Under the pieces are notes generated by a model that ran no database searches, was not told where the DNA came from, and saw nothing but the letters and a program-made list of their open reading frames with translations. Both the position numbers and the translations under genes were made by a program. A stretch of DNA of 22,021 nucleotides from a virus, in IMG/VR virus record IMGVR_UViG_3300034012_002401, positions 1-22,021 of that record; one strand, 5' to 3'. The stretch's first letter is position 1. Each line of letters starts with the position of its first letter. Of this stretch, positions 7,535 through 13,279 are shown piece by piece.

Positions 7535-8397
7535 TAATAGCACTCCATAATTCTGGCGTTACCTGTAGCGCTGGACCACACAGCATCAATTATTCCCTGA
7601 TAGCCAAAAGGGATTTCATACAATTGGTTAGGCCGCACGATAGTTGTAAATGAGGTCGTCGAAGCTGTGGCCCCAAGCTTTAAATACATGCTTGCGGTTG
7701 AATCATTAAAAATTGAGCCACCTGCCCTAAGAGGCTGGTCGGCTAAAAGCGTTACATTTGTTGCACTTGCAGCAACTGAAACATGCGCCGAAAGAGTTGA
7801 GCGCATCTGTACAAGGCCACGCCCAGAAATAAAGTTCCACGGGGAACCAGTTACTGGGTCACCAACAACAACCGCAGGGATTTCATAAATTCCAGCGATA
7901 TTAAAATTTACCGTTGGTAACCCAAGAGGCCCACGGAACTGCACAGCCCAACCGGGACCAGAAGCAGAAGCACTTCCCTGATTAACAGTAGGGGAAGTAA
8001 TTATATTAACCGCTATAGTCCCATCAGCCCCAGTCTTTAAAAAGCTGGGACGCACTAAATCAAATCCATCTCCTACACCGGGAGCCTGAGCTAGTGTTTG
8101 ACTTAGGGTAAGCTCATTCGTAGTAACGCTCTGAACAAAAGCTACTAGTCCAGAATTAACACCAGAGGTAAATAAAACCGCATACCCCTCCTTAGCACTA
8201 GCCTCTATCCCAGTAGCAACTATCGTTCTAGTAGTAGAATTAGCCTCACACGTATCACTCACAACAAGCGCATACGCTATCTGAGCAACAACATCATTAC
8301 CCTGCCTATGTGGGCCAATAAGCTGAGCTGTACTAGGCTCAACCTTATTCCTAAGCTCATTACTTCTAGATTTAAAACCACCAAGAACTATCGTCAT
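7534..8397 (-). CDS. Phage structural protein (virion or appendage component)
   Basis: This 287-residue beta-rich protein starts MTIVLGGFKSRSNELRNKV. Its C-terminal domain (about residues 215-287) contains SMYLKLGATASTTSF and a YEIPFGYQGIIDAVW run. This small beta domain recurs in many phage minor structural proteins, where it often ends in a similar GYxGxIDxxW segment. The middle contains GPGWAVQFRGPLGLPTVNFNIAG. No enzyme motif is visible. There is no clear SD before the ATG. The gene is coupled to the fibre-like gene by a TAATG overlap. The virion assignment follows from composition, the C-terminal motif and operon position. Confidence 0.7.
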   Translation of the reverse strand: MTIVLGGFKSRSNELRNKVEPSTAQLIGPHRQGNDVVAQIAYALVVSDTCEANSTTRTIVATGIEASAKEGYAVLFTSGVNSGLVAFVQSVTTNELTLSQTLAQAPGVGDGFDLVRPSFLKTGADGTIAVNIITSPTVNQGSASASGPGWAVQFRGPLGLPTVNFNIAGIYEIPAVVVGDPVTGSPWNFISGRGLVQMRSTLSAHVSVAASATNVTLLADQPLRAGGSIFNDSTASMYLKLGATASTTSFTTIVRPNQLYEIPFGYQGIIDAVWSSATGNARIMECY

Positions 8398-8414
8398 GTT
8401 GGCAGATTACAGGG

Positions 8415-8873
8415 CTATTTAACTTTTGAATAGCGCTCATTAAAATCTGCTTCCGCATCCTTAAGCTCAGGATCGTAATTCCCATCAGACTTAGCCTTTA
8501 GCTTCTCAGCATACTTTTCAAAAATCATCTCAGCTAATTGAGTAATCTCAATCGTATTCTGCTTCATAAGGCTAGCATCCAATCCAGCCCTACCCATATT
8601 AGTCATTAACCCATTAAGCATCTGACTAGACATATTGGCCTTAGCCTGACCAGTCATTAACTGCGCTAATCCACCTTGGGTAATAAAACTAGCCACTACC
8701 TCCATACTGCTAGCAAGGCTCTGTAAAGCCTTAGCTTGCGCTACAGCAGGGACTTCAGCATGGGGGGTATCAGTAGTGGGAGTAATAGCTTTCTCTTCTC
8801 TCAGAGCTAAGGATTTCTCTACAGACTTCTTTACAGCAGCAGCTATAAAATCTTCTAAGTTCCTTTCAGTCAT
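8415..8873 (-). CDS. Hypothetical helical protein
   Basis: The 152-residue product is not recognised. It has an N-terminal charged helix (MTERNLEDFIAAAVKKSVEKSL), a short proline/threonine linker, and a methionine/glutamine-rich helical middle (QLMTGQAKANMSSQMLNGLMTNM). A final charged helix includes IFEKYAEKLKAKSDGNYDPEL. It has no membrane segment or signal. The ATG has a strong GAGGGG ribosome site. It lies between a zinc-ribbon protein and the structural pair. A scaffold-like or assembly role would suit its helical nature, but this is only a guess. Confidence 0.65.
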   Translation of the reverse strand: MTERNLEDFIAAAVKKSVEKSLALREEKAITPTTDTPHAEVPAVAQAKALQSLASSMEVVASFITQGGLAQLMTGQAKANMSSQMLNGLMTNMGRAGLDASLMKQNTIEITQLAEMIFEKYAEKLKAKSDGNYDPELKDAEADFNERYSKVK

Positions 8874-8882
8874 AAATCCCCT

Positions 8883-9269
8883 CTAGTTAGGTAATATCAA
8901 TCCAGTGCTTGTGACTCTCGTAATAGGACTAACGGTTTCCCACTTGCACCGCTGACATCCGATTGCAACCTTATCCCCAAACTTAATAATCGCAAACCAA
9001 GGGCAATTACAGCTCGGACACACCCCAGTAAAATCCTTCGATGTAAGGGGTATATGTATAACGCTCTCCCATCCACACTTACGGCATCCTGTCTTCGTAG
9101 CAAATCCTGCACCGCTAACACCAAACCATGCAGACTGGCATTGAGGACAAGATAAGTGCGATTGCTCCGGCATTCTCTGTAACTCTGCAATTCCAATACC
9201 TTTAAGCCCGTCATCTGGAAATCTCCCCTGCTTAGTCCTTACCCTCTCAAGCTTTTTAAGCAATTTCAT
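8883..9269 (-). CDS. Tandem zinc-ribbon protein
   Basis: This 128-residue protein contains two copies of one unit. The first, at about residues 40-68, has CPQC then CRKC and continues GWES. The second, at about 83-111, has CPSC then CQRC and continues KWET. Each copy also shares an aromatic WF pair after the first CxxC, so the units arose by internal duplication. Four-cysteine ribbons of this kind usually bind zinc and contact nucleic acid or protein. The N-terminus is basic (MKLLKKLERVRTKQGR). The ATG has AAGGAG seven bases upstream. Being second in the late operon, it could be a late transcription or structural accessory; no direct evidence separates these. Confidence 0.75.
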   Translation of the reverse strand: MKLLKKLERVRTKQGRFPDDGLKGIGIAELQRMPEQSHLSCPQCQSAWFGVSGAGFATKTGCRKCGWESVIHIPLTSKDFTGVCPSCNCPWFAIIKFGDKVAIGCQRCKWETVSPITRVTSTGLILPN

Positions 9270-9579
9270 CCGAATGCTCCTTCCACGCTCTGTCAGCCCA
9301 AAATCTATCTATCTCAGGGTCAAACTCATACACACCCTGCTGCTCCTCTGGTAACTGCGATATCGCAGCCTTTGCCCCCTCCGCATGCCCACGCACAAAC
9401 CCAGCCTTAATAGCACTCACAACAACATCGTTAATCCTATCCAGCAGCCCAGCACTACCATTGGCTCCAAGCGCATCAGCATCCTCCCCATACAACTCTT
9501 CCTCAACTATCTTACCATCCTTCACACAATCCAGTATGTTGCCCCTCAACAACATCCTTATCTCACCCCTCCAGTCCAT
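9256..9579 (-). CDS. Hypothetical protein, first gene of the late operon
   Basis: The 107-residue product is not recognised. It is acidic and mixed helical, with a central VVVSAIKAGFVRGHAEGAKAAI helix and an aromatic/acidic C-terminus (YEFDPEIDRFWADRAW). The ATG at 9579 is preceded by AGGAG four bases upstream. It is the promoter-proximal gene of the leftward operon, with a leader of roughly 100 bases if the candidate promoter at 9687-9716 is used. Its end overlaps the start of the zinc-ribbon gene by 14 bases. Confidence 0.65.
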   Translation of the reverse strand: MDWRGEIRMLLRGNILDCVKDGKIVEEELYGEDADALGANGSAGLLDRINDVVVSAIKAGFVRGHAEGAKAAISQLPEEQQGVYEFDPEIDRFWADRAWKEHSDEIA

Positions 9580-9664
9580 ATCTCTCCTCTTGCTAATACT
9601 AATTATTTTATTTACATTGCAGACAGATGGGTCTAGTCCACCTCTCTAAACCTTAAACGGTTAC

Positions 9665-9705
9665 ACCCCCTTTATGGCCTCATATCCATATAGGGGGTTT
9701 TTCTT
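9665..9705 (+). terminator. Hairpin with T-tract, intrinsic terminator-like (rightward)
   Basis: ACCCCCTTTATGG (9665-9677) pairs with CCATATAGGGGGT (9686-9698), 12 of 13 positions matching, with an 8-base loop and then TTTTTCTTT. On the plus strand this has the form of an intrinsic terminator, although no plus-strand gene is seen to its left. On the minus strand it lies in the late leader and has no T-tract. Confidence 0.5.
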
Positions 9706-9716
9706 TATAATGTCAA
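9687..9716 (-). promoter_or_regulatory. Candidate leftward late promoter
   Basis: On the minus strand, TTGACA (9716-9711) is followed after 18 bases by TATATG (9692-9687). This would start transcription near 9680, about 100 bases before the first late gene. The -35 is perfect but the -10 matches only four of six and lies within a hairpin arm, so this is tentative. The same 11-base TTGACATTATA occurs at 13203 ahead of the SSB-like gene. Confidence 0.35.
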
Positions 9717-9865
9717 TCTTTTATTTATTATCTAGAGTTAGAACCGTAGATACACCACGGCCTCCCCGTCTCATTTATTTTATTAGAGCTGGCGGCTGCT
9801 AGGGTGTTTTTATCTAATTAATATTAATTAATAGATACACAAATAGCAGTCAGGTCTAATAACCC

Positions 9866-10016
9866 AAATGACAGGTAAGGAGATTTAGTCATTTAACTTT
9901 AGGGGATAAACTTATACAGGCTGGTTTTTAGTAGTGAAACTACCCAATGAGTCTCTGGACTAGGACGCGCCGTGGTTGAATAAGATCAACTACTTACTCG
10001 TTGCCTAGACTAAACC
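9866..10016. other. Nested hairpins, candidate structured RNA
   Basis: Several perfect or near-perfect stems follow one another. AAATGAC (9866-9872) pairs with GTCATTT (9888-9894), enclosing an AAGGAG. GTAGT (9931-9935) pairs with ACTAC (9939-9943). CAATGAGT (9945-9952) pairs with ACTCGTTG (9996-10003) and encloses GTGGTTGA (9972-9979) paired with TCAACTAC (9986-9993). GGTTT (9923-9927) with AAACC (10012-10016) closes the set. G-U wobbles in the inner two stems would be expected for an RNA written on the plus strand. No known RNA family is recognised. Confidence 0.45.
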
Positions 10017-10250
10017 TCTCCATTTCTGGACAGGGAAACTCGCCCTTTCATTTACCCGATTGCCCCGTTTCAATACTCCTAAAGACCTCATCCACATAGC
10101 GGATAAGTACTTGTACTGCTTATTTATTCTCGAACATAAAAAACAGCAAAAAGACGGTAACTAAATATTATCACTAACTCAGGAACTGACACAACCAAAA
10201 AAAATTATAACCAAAATAATCAACCTAACTATATGATAAAAGGACTAATA

Positions 10251-10286
10251 ATGGGGAAAATAGGTACGGGGGATACATACCCATGA
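10251..10286 (+). CDS. Possible 11-residue leader peptide
   Basis: ATG 10251 is preceded by AAAAGGACTAATA, the same ribosome-site form used by several early genes here, and encodes MGKIGTGDTYP before a TGA at 10284-10286. The last codons form CATACCC (10276-10282), which can pair with GGGTATG (10314-10320). ACCCCC (10291-10296) can pair instead with GGGGGT (10312-10317), so the two stems exclude one another. This is the arrangement of a translation-coupled attenuator, but no T-tract follows. It could also be chance. Confidence 0.3.
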   Translation: MGKIGTGDTYP

Positions 10287-10381
10287 CCACACCCCCAGCT
10301 GGCGGCCTATAGGGGGTATGCAAATTCTTTCATAGTCCTATGCAACTAATTCATACTAGTAATATCAATGACTTAGGAATC

Positions 10382-10415
10382 TTACCTAACCAGAATTATA
10401 TTTCTCGTTAGGTAA
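10382..10415. repeat. Perfect 9-bp inverted repeat
   Basis: TTACCTAAC (10382-10390) and GTTAGGTAA (10407-10415) are exact reverse complements separated by 16 bases. No T-tract follows, so a protein-binding site or RNA stem is more likely than a terminator. Confidence 0.5.
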
Positions 10416-10505
10416 TAGCTATATAACTATATGATAATACTATACTTACTTTGCTTAGTGTCTTTTCTGGCTGGATACATAGCTACTACGCAATAATTGC
10501 ATAGC

Positions 10506-10522
10506 TGTCCCACGGCGGGACA
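10506..10522. repeat. Perfect 6-bp GC-rich hairpin
   Basis: TGTCCC (10506-10511) and GGGACA (10517-10522) flank a five-base loop ACGGC. It lies 56 bases before the direct-repeat array. Confidence 0.45.
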
Positions 10523-10577
10523 CACTGGAATATTACAATAGGCGAGTATCCCCTCTTGCCCCCTGCGTTAATCTCGC

Positions 10578-10622
10578 ATTACTCCTGTATTGCTCCTGCC
10601 ATTACCCTGCCCTAATCCTGCC
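10578..10622. repeat. Array of ~11-bp direct repeats (iteron-like)
   Basis: Four degenerate tandem units follow each other: ATTACTCCTGT (10578), ATTGCTCCTGCC (10589), ATTACCCTGCC (10601) and CTAATCCTGCC (10612), at a period of 11-12 bases. A weaker unit, GTTAATCTCGC, precedes them at 10567. One helical turn per unit puts every copy on the same DNA face, as in iteron origins or cooperative operators. GC-rich flanks with AGCTTGC motifs follow at 10627 and 10648. Confidence 0.5.
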
Positions 10623-10806
10623 TATAAGCTTGCTAACGCAAGGCAATAGCTTGCCCGCAACGGGATATTATCGGTCATTATTATTTATGTCATTACACGA
10701 TAGTTACTTGGATATAAGGTAAGTTTGCGTAACTACTGTGTAATATTTGTACAGCTATTGAATATTAATAATGATGGATTATTTTGGTGAAACTATAAAG
10801 TTTATC

Positions 10807-10835
10807 TTTACATCTTACGATATAGTATGTATAAC
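10807..10835 (+). promoter_or_regulatory. Sigma70-type promoter for the early operon
   Basis: TTTACA (10807-10812), a 17-base spacer and TATAAC (10830-10835) match the -35 and -10 consensus at five of six each with ideal spacing. Transcription should begin near 10842, leaving a leader of about 40 bases before the preferred ATG at 10884. Confidence 0.6.
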
Positions 10836-10883
10836 TAATACATGCTCAATAGTGAGCGACTAACCAATAGGACTAGAACCAAT

Positions 10884-11297
10884 ATGGAACACACCAATAA
10901 AGAAAAGCAGATAATTAACGATGCATGGCATAAGCTTATGTATTGTGCTGATTGTACAAGTAACAAGTGGAGCTTAGAGCAAGCCTTTAAATATGAGCGC
11001 AAAGAGCGTAAGAATGGCTATACCGCCAAGGCTTTAATCATGCGGGTTACAGCTGAGTTCTATCATAAGCCTGAGCAGTTCATTCATGACCTTGCCCATA
11101 TATCTCAAGGTATCTTGCTGGGAGCAATTAATGCTAACGATGCGCTAAGGAAGGTTAGCTCTTACCCTAAGTTTCGAATTGATATCCCTAGCCTAGTAGC
11201 TGAGATGGAAGCAGCCGATGCTATCCATAGCAAGGCTGTAACCCGTTCAGTAGATGCAATCATGAAACCTTATCAAGCTAATGAGGTGAAGGCATGA
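10884..11297 (+). CDS. Hypothetical protein, first early gene
   Basis: The 137-residue product (MEHTNKEKQIINDAWHKL...) is not recognised. It is helical and basic in its first half, with a two-cysteine CADC at about residues 21-24, and ends IMKPYQANEVKA. An upstream in-frame ATG at 10842 would coincide with the predicted transcription start and has no ribosome site. ATG 10884 has AGGACTAGA upstream, the motif shared by other early genes, so I use it. Its stop overlaps the next start as ATGA. As the first product after the promoter it may act early in host takeover or regulation, by position only. Confidence 0.65.
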   Translation: MEHTNKEKQIINDAWHKLMYCADCTSNKWSLEQAFKYERKERKNGYTAKALIMRVTAEFYHKPEQFIHDLAHISQGILLGAINANDALRKVSSYPKFRIDIPSLVAEMEAADAIHSKAVTRSVDAIMKPYQANEVKA

Positions 11298-11530
11298 GTA
11301 CGATTGTAGTTAAGATGATAGAATCACGTAATTTCATGGGTGAACCTGTAACCACAATCTCGGAGCATGAGATCTGCTATAGCCTGATAGAAGGCTATAG
11401 AGCTAGAAAGCGTAAATACTTTAGTGCACCAGATTACCATGTAACAGATCTCCCAGAACTATTTAGAGCTGAATCAGTTAGGGGTGACTATACGATTGAA
11501 TACCGTTTTACTTCTGTTAAGGACTATTAA
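11294..11530 (+). CDS. Hypothetical small protein (78 aa)
   Basis: This 78-residue protein begins MSTIVVKMIESRNFMGEPV and has a basic, tyrosine-rich middle (YRARKRKYFSAPDYHV) and a beta-like end (YTIEYRFTSVKDY). It starts with an ATGA overlap with the preceding gene, so the two are coupled. No motif is recognised. Confidence 0.65.
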   Translation: MSTIVVKMIESRNFMGEPVTTISEHEICYSLIEGYRARKRKYFSAPDYHVTDLPELFRAESVRGDYTIEYRFTSVKDY

Positions 11531-11534
11531 CACC

Positions 11535-11666
11535 ATGAAACACTACACACTAATCGAGTTTAAAGAGGATTTATTCTGCACAGCCTTTGCCAGTCTTACG
11601 ATCATAGCTTGTTTTATGTTTGTAATGCTTGCGCTTAAGCTTGGGATACTTAGTTTTACTATTTAA
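11535..11666 (+). CDS. Single-TM small protein (43 aa)
   Basis: From ATG 11535 the frame encodes a 43-residue peptide (MKHYTLIEFKEDLFC...) with a membrane segment at about residues 17-38 (ASLTIIACFMFVMLALKLG). The start is supported by AAGGACTATTAACACC upstream, the local ribosome-site form; an upstream GTG-type extension to 11484 would overlap the previous gene and lacks such a site. It probably sits in the inner membrane. Function unknown. Confidence 0.6.
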   Translation: MKHYTLIEFKEDLFCTAFASLTIIACFMFVMLALKLGILSFTI

Positions 11667-11688
11667 CTAATTGAAAGGACTAGACTAT

Positions 11689-12291
11689 ATGAATACATTA
11701 GATTTTTTAAATAAAGCCTGTAGCAAAGATGCGTATAGACCTAACTTAACTAGAATTTATAAAGATAAAGAAACACTAGTTAGTACCGATGGGCATAGAT
11801 TGCACTATGTTAGAACCGAACCAAGCGAATTAAGGGGGTATCTTGATGGTTATGATGGTGAATTTCCTGAATATAAGCAGGTGTTATTGACTGAGAAAAG
11901 AGAGGTGCATTTAAGCTTTAATTCTGACTCATATAAGAAGCTTAAGGCATTGACTCAAGTTGCTAAGACTGAAGATAGCAAGGCCCCTATTGGAACAATA
12001 ACCTTGAATGATGACTTTGCAATTTTTGAGGTTAAAACTGTCGATATGCTTGCCTCTTTTGCTATCAACAGAGAAAAATCTGATCCTGACTGGAATACAA
12101 TTGAACCAACCAAAATAACGCTAAATTTAGTGTACTTACTTGATGCGCTTAGCCCACTAGAAAAAGCGAAGTTTGGAAAATTAACGCTTGGGGTTAATCC
12201 CGGGACTAATAGCCCGATTGAAACTACATGCTATGTGCAAAGTTTGGGGCTATATCACGGCGTGATTATGCCAGTGAAAAGCAGAGACTGA
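11689..12291 (+). CDS. Sliding-clamp-like protein (DnaN/beta-clamp family, short)
   Basis: The 200-residue product resembles the bacterial beta clamp, the ring that tethers DNA polymerase to DNA. Near the N-terminus it has LVSTDGHRLHYV (about residues 30-41), matching the clamp's conserved TDGHRL signature, and it ends GLYHGVIMPVKSRD, matching the HVIMPM-type C-terminus that lies by the protein-binding pocket. Host clamps are about 370 residues with three domains, so this one is roughly two domains long. It could form a trimer-like ring, a partial ring, or a competitor of the host clamp. ATG 11689 follows AAAGGACTAGACTAT. It lies in the replication part of the early operon with SSB-like and Gp157 genes. 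Confidence 0.7.
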   Translation: MNTLDFLNKACSKDAYRPNLTRIYKDKETLVSTDGHRLHYVRTEPSELRGYLDGYDGEFPEYKQVLLTEKREVHLSFNSDSYKKLKALTQVAKTEDSKAPIGTITLNDDFAIFEVKTVDMLASFAINREKSDPDWNTIEPTKITLNLVYLLDALSPLEKAKFGKLTLGVNPGTNSPIETTCYVQSLGLYHGVIMPVKSRD

Positions 12292-12319
12292 TATTTAAAA
12301 ACATTAAAGGACTAAACTT

Positions 12320-12391
12320 ATGCTAACTATTGCAGGTGGAATAATCTTGGGTTTATTCGGGTTTATGATTTTATGCGCCCTTCTCGGATAA
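12320..12391 (+). CDS. Tiny TM peptide (23 aa)
   Basis: ATG 12320 follows AAAGGACTAAACTT, the recurring ribosome site, and encodes MLTIAGGIILGLFGFMILCA plus LLG, a single hydrophobic span. Its end overlaps the next ATG (12373) by 19 bases. Size and composition fit a small membrane-active or regulatory peptide. The strong ribosome site supports translation. Confidence 0.5.
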   Translation: MLTIAGGIILGLFGFMILCALLG

Positions 12392-12603
12392 CCTTAACCA
12401 ATACTGATAAAGCTCGCATATGGGCCATAGTAGGCCCCCTATGCGAGTCTATTAAGGGGCTAGGGGGTGACATACCCCTAAGCCCTAACTATAGTCCTGA
12501 GTTAAATAAAGCTATCCTAGAAGCATGTCAGGCTTTGCGCTTGGGTATCCAAGCTGGAACTAACCCTGATAGATCGGAATTAGAGTCGATTAAGGACCAA
12601 TAG
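12373..12603 (+). CDS. Hypothetical protein (76 aa)
   Basis: This 76-residue protein (MRPSRITLTNTDKARIWAIV...) is unrecognised. It has a mixed helical composition with NYSPELNKAILEACQALRLG in the middle and no membrane segment. Its coding sequence contains CCCCCTA (12435), TAGGGGG (12461) and CCCCTA (12475), which can form alternative stems. The last 76 bases overlap the end of a convergent minus-strand gene, so this is the end of the first early segment. The ribosome site is weak, and coupling to the tiny upstream peptide is likely. Confidence 0.55.
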   Translation: MRPSRITLTNTDKARIWAIVGPLCESIKGLGGDIPLSPNYSPELNKAILEACQALRLGIQAGTNPDRSELESIKDQ

Positions 12604-12917
12604 TCCCTGCCAATATCAACTCTCCATCTACGGGGGTAGATTATCCCGTGTTGCTCAGCTTTGGTTATGATTTTTTTGGGGTCTATGTCTAGCTCTTCAC
12701 AGCACCAGATAAAAGTATAGGGCTTAGTATCTGGTGAATAGGTAAACTCAATAGCTTCTTGCCTGTGTAAGTCTAGGATATCGTTAGCGGGTTCTATTAA
12801 ATCCCTAATGGTTCTATCCAAGAGCGCTGCTATCAGTTGTTTTTCTGGGCAAGGATCTTCATCAGGTGTGTAGTCGAAAAAATCAGGAGAGGCTTGAAAG
12901 GGTGGTTTTCGTTTCAT
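12528..12917 (-). CDS. Conserved phage hypothetical in the regulatory island
   Basis: The 129-residue product has a central segment (EKQLIAALLDRTIRDLIEP...RQEAIEF) followed by PYTFIWCCEELDIDPKKI. I associate this helix plus CExLxxDPxxI pattern with a family of small phage/bacterial proteins of unknown function that may bind DNA through a helix-turn-helix-like end. It runs against the early operon and lies just downstream of a helix-turn-helix gene, giving a two-gene leftward island. TTAGGACTGAG lies upstream of the ATG. It converges on, and overlaps, the preceding plus-strand gene by 76 bases. Confidence 0.65.
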   Translation of the reverse strand: MKRKPPFQASPDFFDYTPDEDPCPEKQLIAALLDRTIRDLIEPANDILDLHRQEAIEFTYSPDTKPYTFIWCCEELDIDPKKIITKAEQHGIIYPRRWRVDIGRDYWSLIDSNSDLSGLVPAWIPKRKA

Positions 12918-12952
12918 CCTACTCAGTCCTAATCCTGTTTTAGTTGGTAAAA

Positions 12953-13192
12953 CTACATGAGATCTTTAATTAAAGTTGCTACTGTTTTGACTGGTAAATC
13001 GACTTTTTGAGCTATGGATTCTGCACTAGCTAATGCTTTGGTTGGATATGATGCCCCGTTTGATTTTGTTGTTACTGCAGCGTGATATCGCTGCAAACTC
13101 CAACCTAAGCACCTTGCAAGCTCTGCTTTGGTTAGATCCAGTTTGTCTCTTAGACGCTCTAAAAAGCAGTCATATTTTAGGGGTTGTTTCAT
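12953..13192 (-). CDS. Helix-turn-helix transcriptional regulator (Cro/repressor-like)
   Basis: This 79-residue protein carries LTKAELARCLGWSLQRYHAAV at about residues 19-39, a helix-turn-helix of the phage repressor/Cro type (helix, turn around CLGWS, recognition helix). It then has SYPTKALASAESIAQKVDLP and a last helix. It is transcribed divergently from the SSB-like gene, and the 16-bp palindrome at 13247-13262 between them is the likely operator. A minus-strand TATAAT at 13213-13208 would give a nearly leaderless transcript, and no SD is seen. A role in timing of early genes or in lysogeny is inferred; no integrase is visible in the window. Confidence 0.7.
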   Translation of the reverse strand: MKQPLKYDCFLERLRDKLDLTKAELARCLGWSLQRYHAAVTTKSNGASYPTKALASAESIAQKVDLPVKTVATLIKDLM

Positions 13193-13202
13193 AAAAATTA
13201 TT

Positions 13203-13231
13203 TTGACATTATAGAAGCCGCTTGTTAATTT
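13203..13231 (+). promoter_or_regulatory. Divergent promoter region, candidate rightward promoter
   Basis: TTGACA at 13203-13208 is a perfect -35. Seventeen bases on, TAATTT (13226-13231) is a weak -10. The same bases read leftward give TATAAT (13213-13208), a perfect -10 for the repressor-like gene, so the two promoters would share DNA and exclude each other. Confidence 0.4.
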
Positions 13232-13246
13232 AAGGTATCAAAGTTT

Positions 13247-13262
13247 TGTTTACTTGTAAACA
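13247..13262. promoter_or_regulatory. 16-bp perfect palindrome, probable operator
   Basis: TGTTTACTTGTAAACA is an exact palindrome 18 bases before the SSB-like start and 55 bases from the divergent helix-turn-helix start. Its length and dyad symmetry suit binding by a dimeric repressor of that type. Confidence 0.6.
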
Positions 13263-13279
13263 GTTAAAAAGAGAGAGTT

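Larger units (their letters stand above)
9580..10883. other. Long non-coding control region between divergent operons
   Basis: About 1.3 kb lacks any convincing gene on either strand. It is AT-rich with GC-rich hairpin arms embedded. In order it contains a late leader, a terminator-like hairpin, an AT palindrome at 9811-9836, nested hairpins at 9866-10016, and an A-rich stretch around 10135-10215. These are followed by a possible leader peptide with competing stems (10238-10320), inverted repeats at 10382-10415 and 10506-10522, a short direct-repeat array (10578-10622) and the rightward promoter (10807-10835). A 13-base word AACTATATGATAA occurs at 10227 and 10425, and AGCTGGCGGC occurs at 9787 and 10297. 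The content suits an origin, a structured non-coding RNA, or both. Confidence 0.6.

Noticed and set aside
7471-7888. Plus-strand ORFs within the structural pair
   Set aside because: They are shadows of the minus-strand fibre genes, without ribosome sites.
6521-8397. Diversity-generating retroelement target in the fibre genes
   Set aside because: No reverse transcriptase and no template repeat are visible in the window.
8897-9214. 105-codon minus-strand ORF within the zinc-ribbon gene
   Set aside because: It is an alternative frame of the same strand; the zinc-ribbon frame has paired cysteines and a strong ribosome site.
9385-9649. Plus-strand ORFs opposite the first late gene
   Set aside because: They are repetitive Ser/Leu/Pro translations antisense to a well-supported coupled gene.
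9721-9780. tRNA-like impression around the GTTAGAACC and CCACGG segments
   Set aside because: No acceptor stem, D-arm and T-arm combination could be assembled on either strand.
10567-10622. CRISPR array
   Set aside because: Units are about 11 bases, contiguous and degenerate, with no spacers and no cas genes.
10842-10883. N-terminal extension of the first early gene from ATG 10842
   Set aside because: That ATG coincides with the predicted transcription start and has no ribosome site, whereas 10884 has the shared AGGACTAGA site.
12435-12480. Intrinsic terminator within the 76-aa gene
   Set aside because: The CCCCCTA/TAGGGGG stems have a GC-rich core but no T-tract, and lie inside an intact frame.
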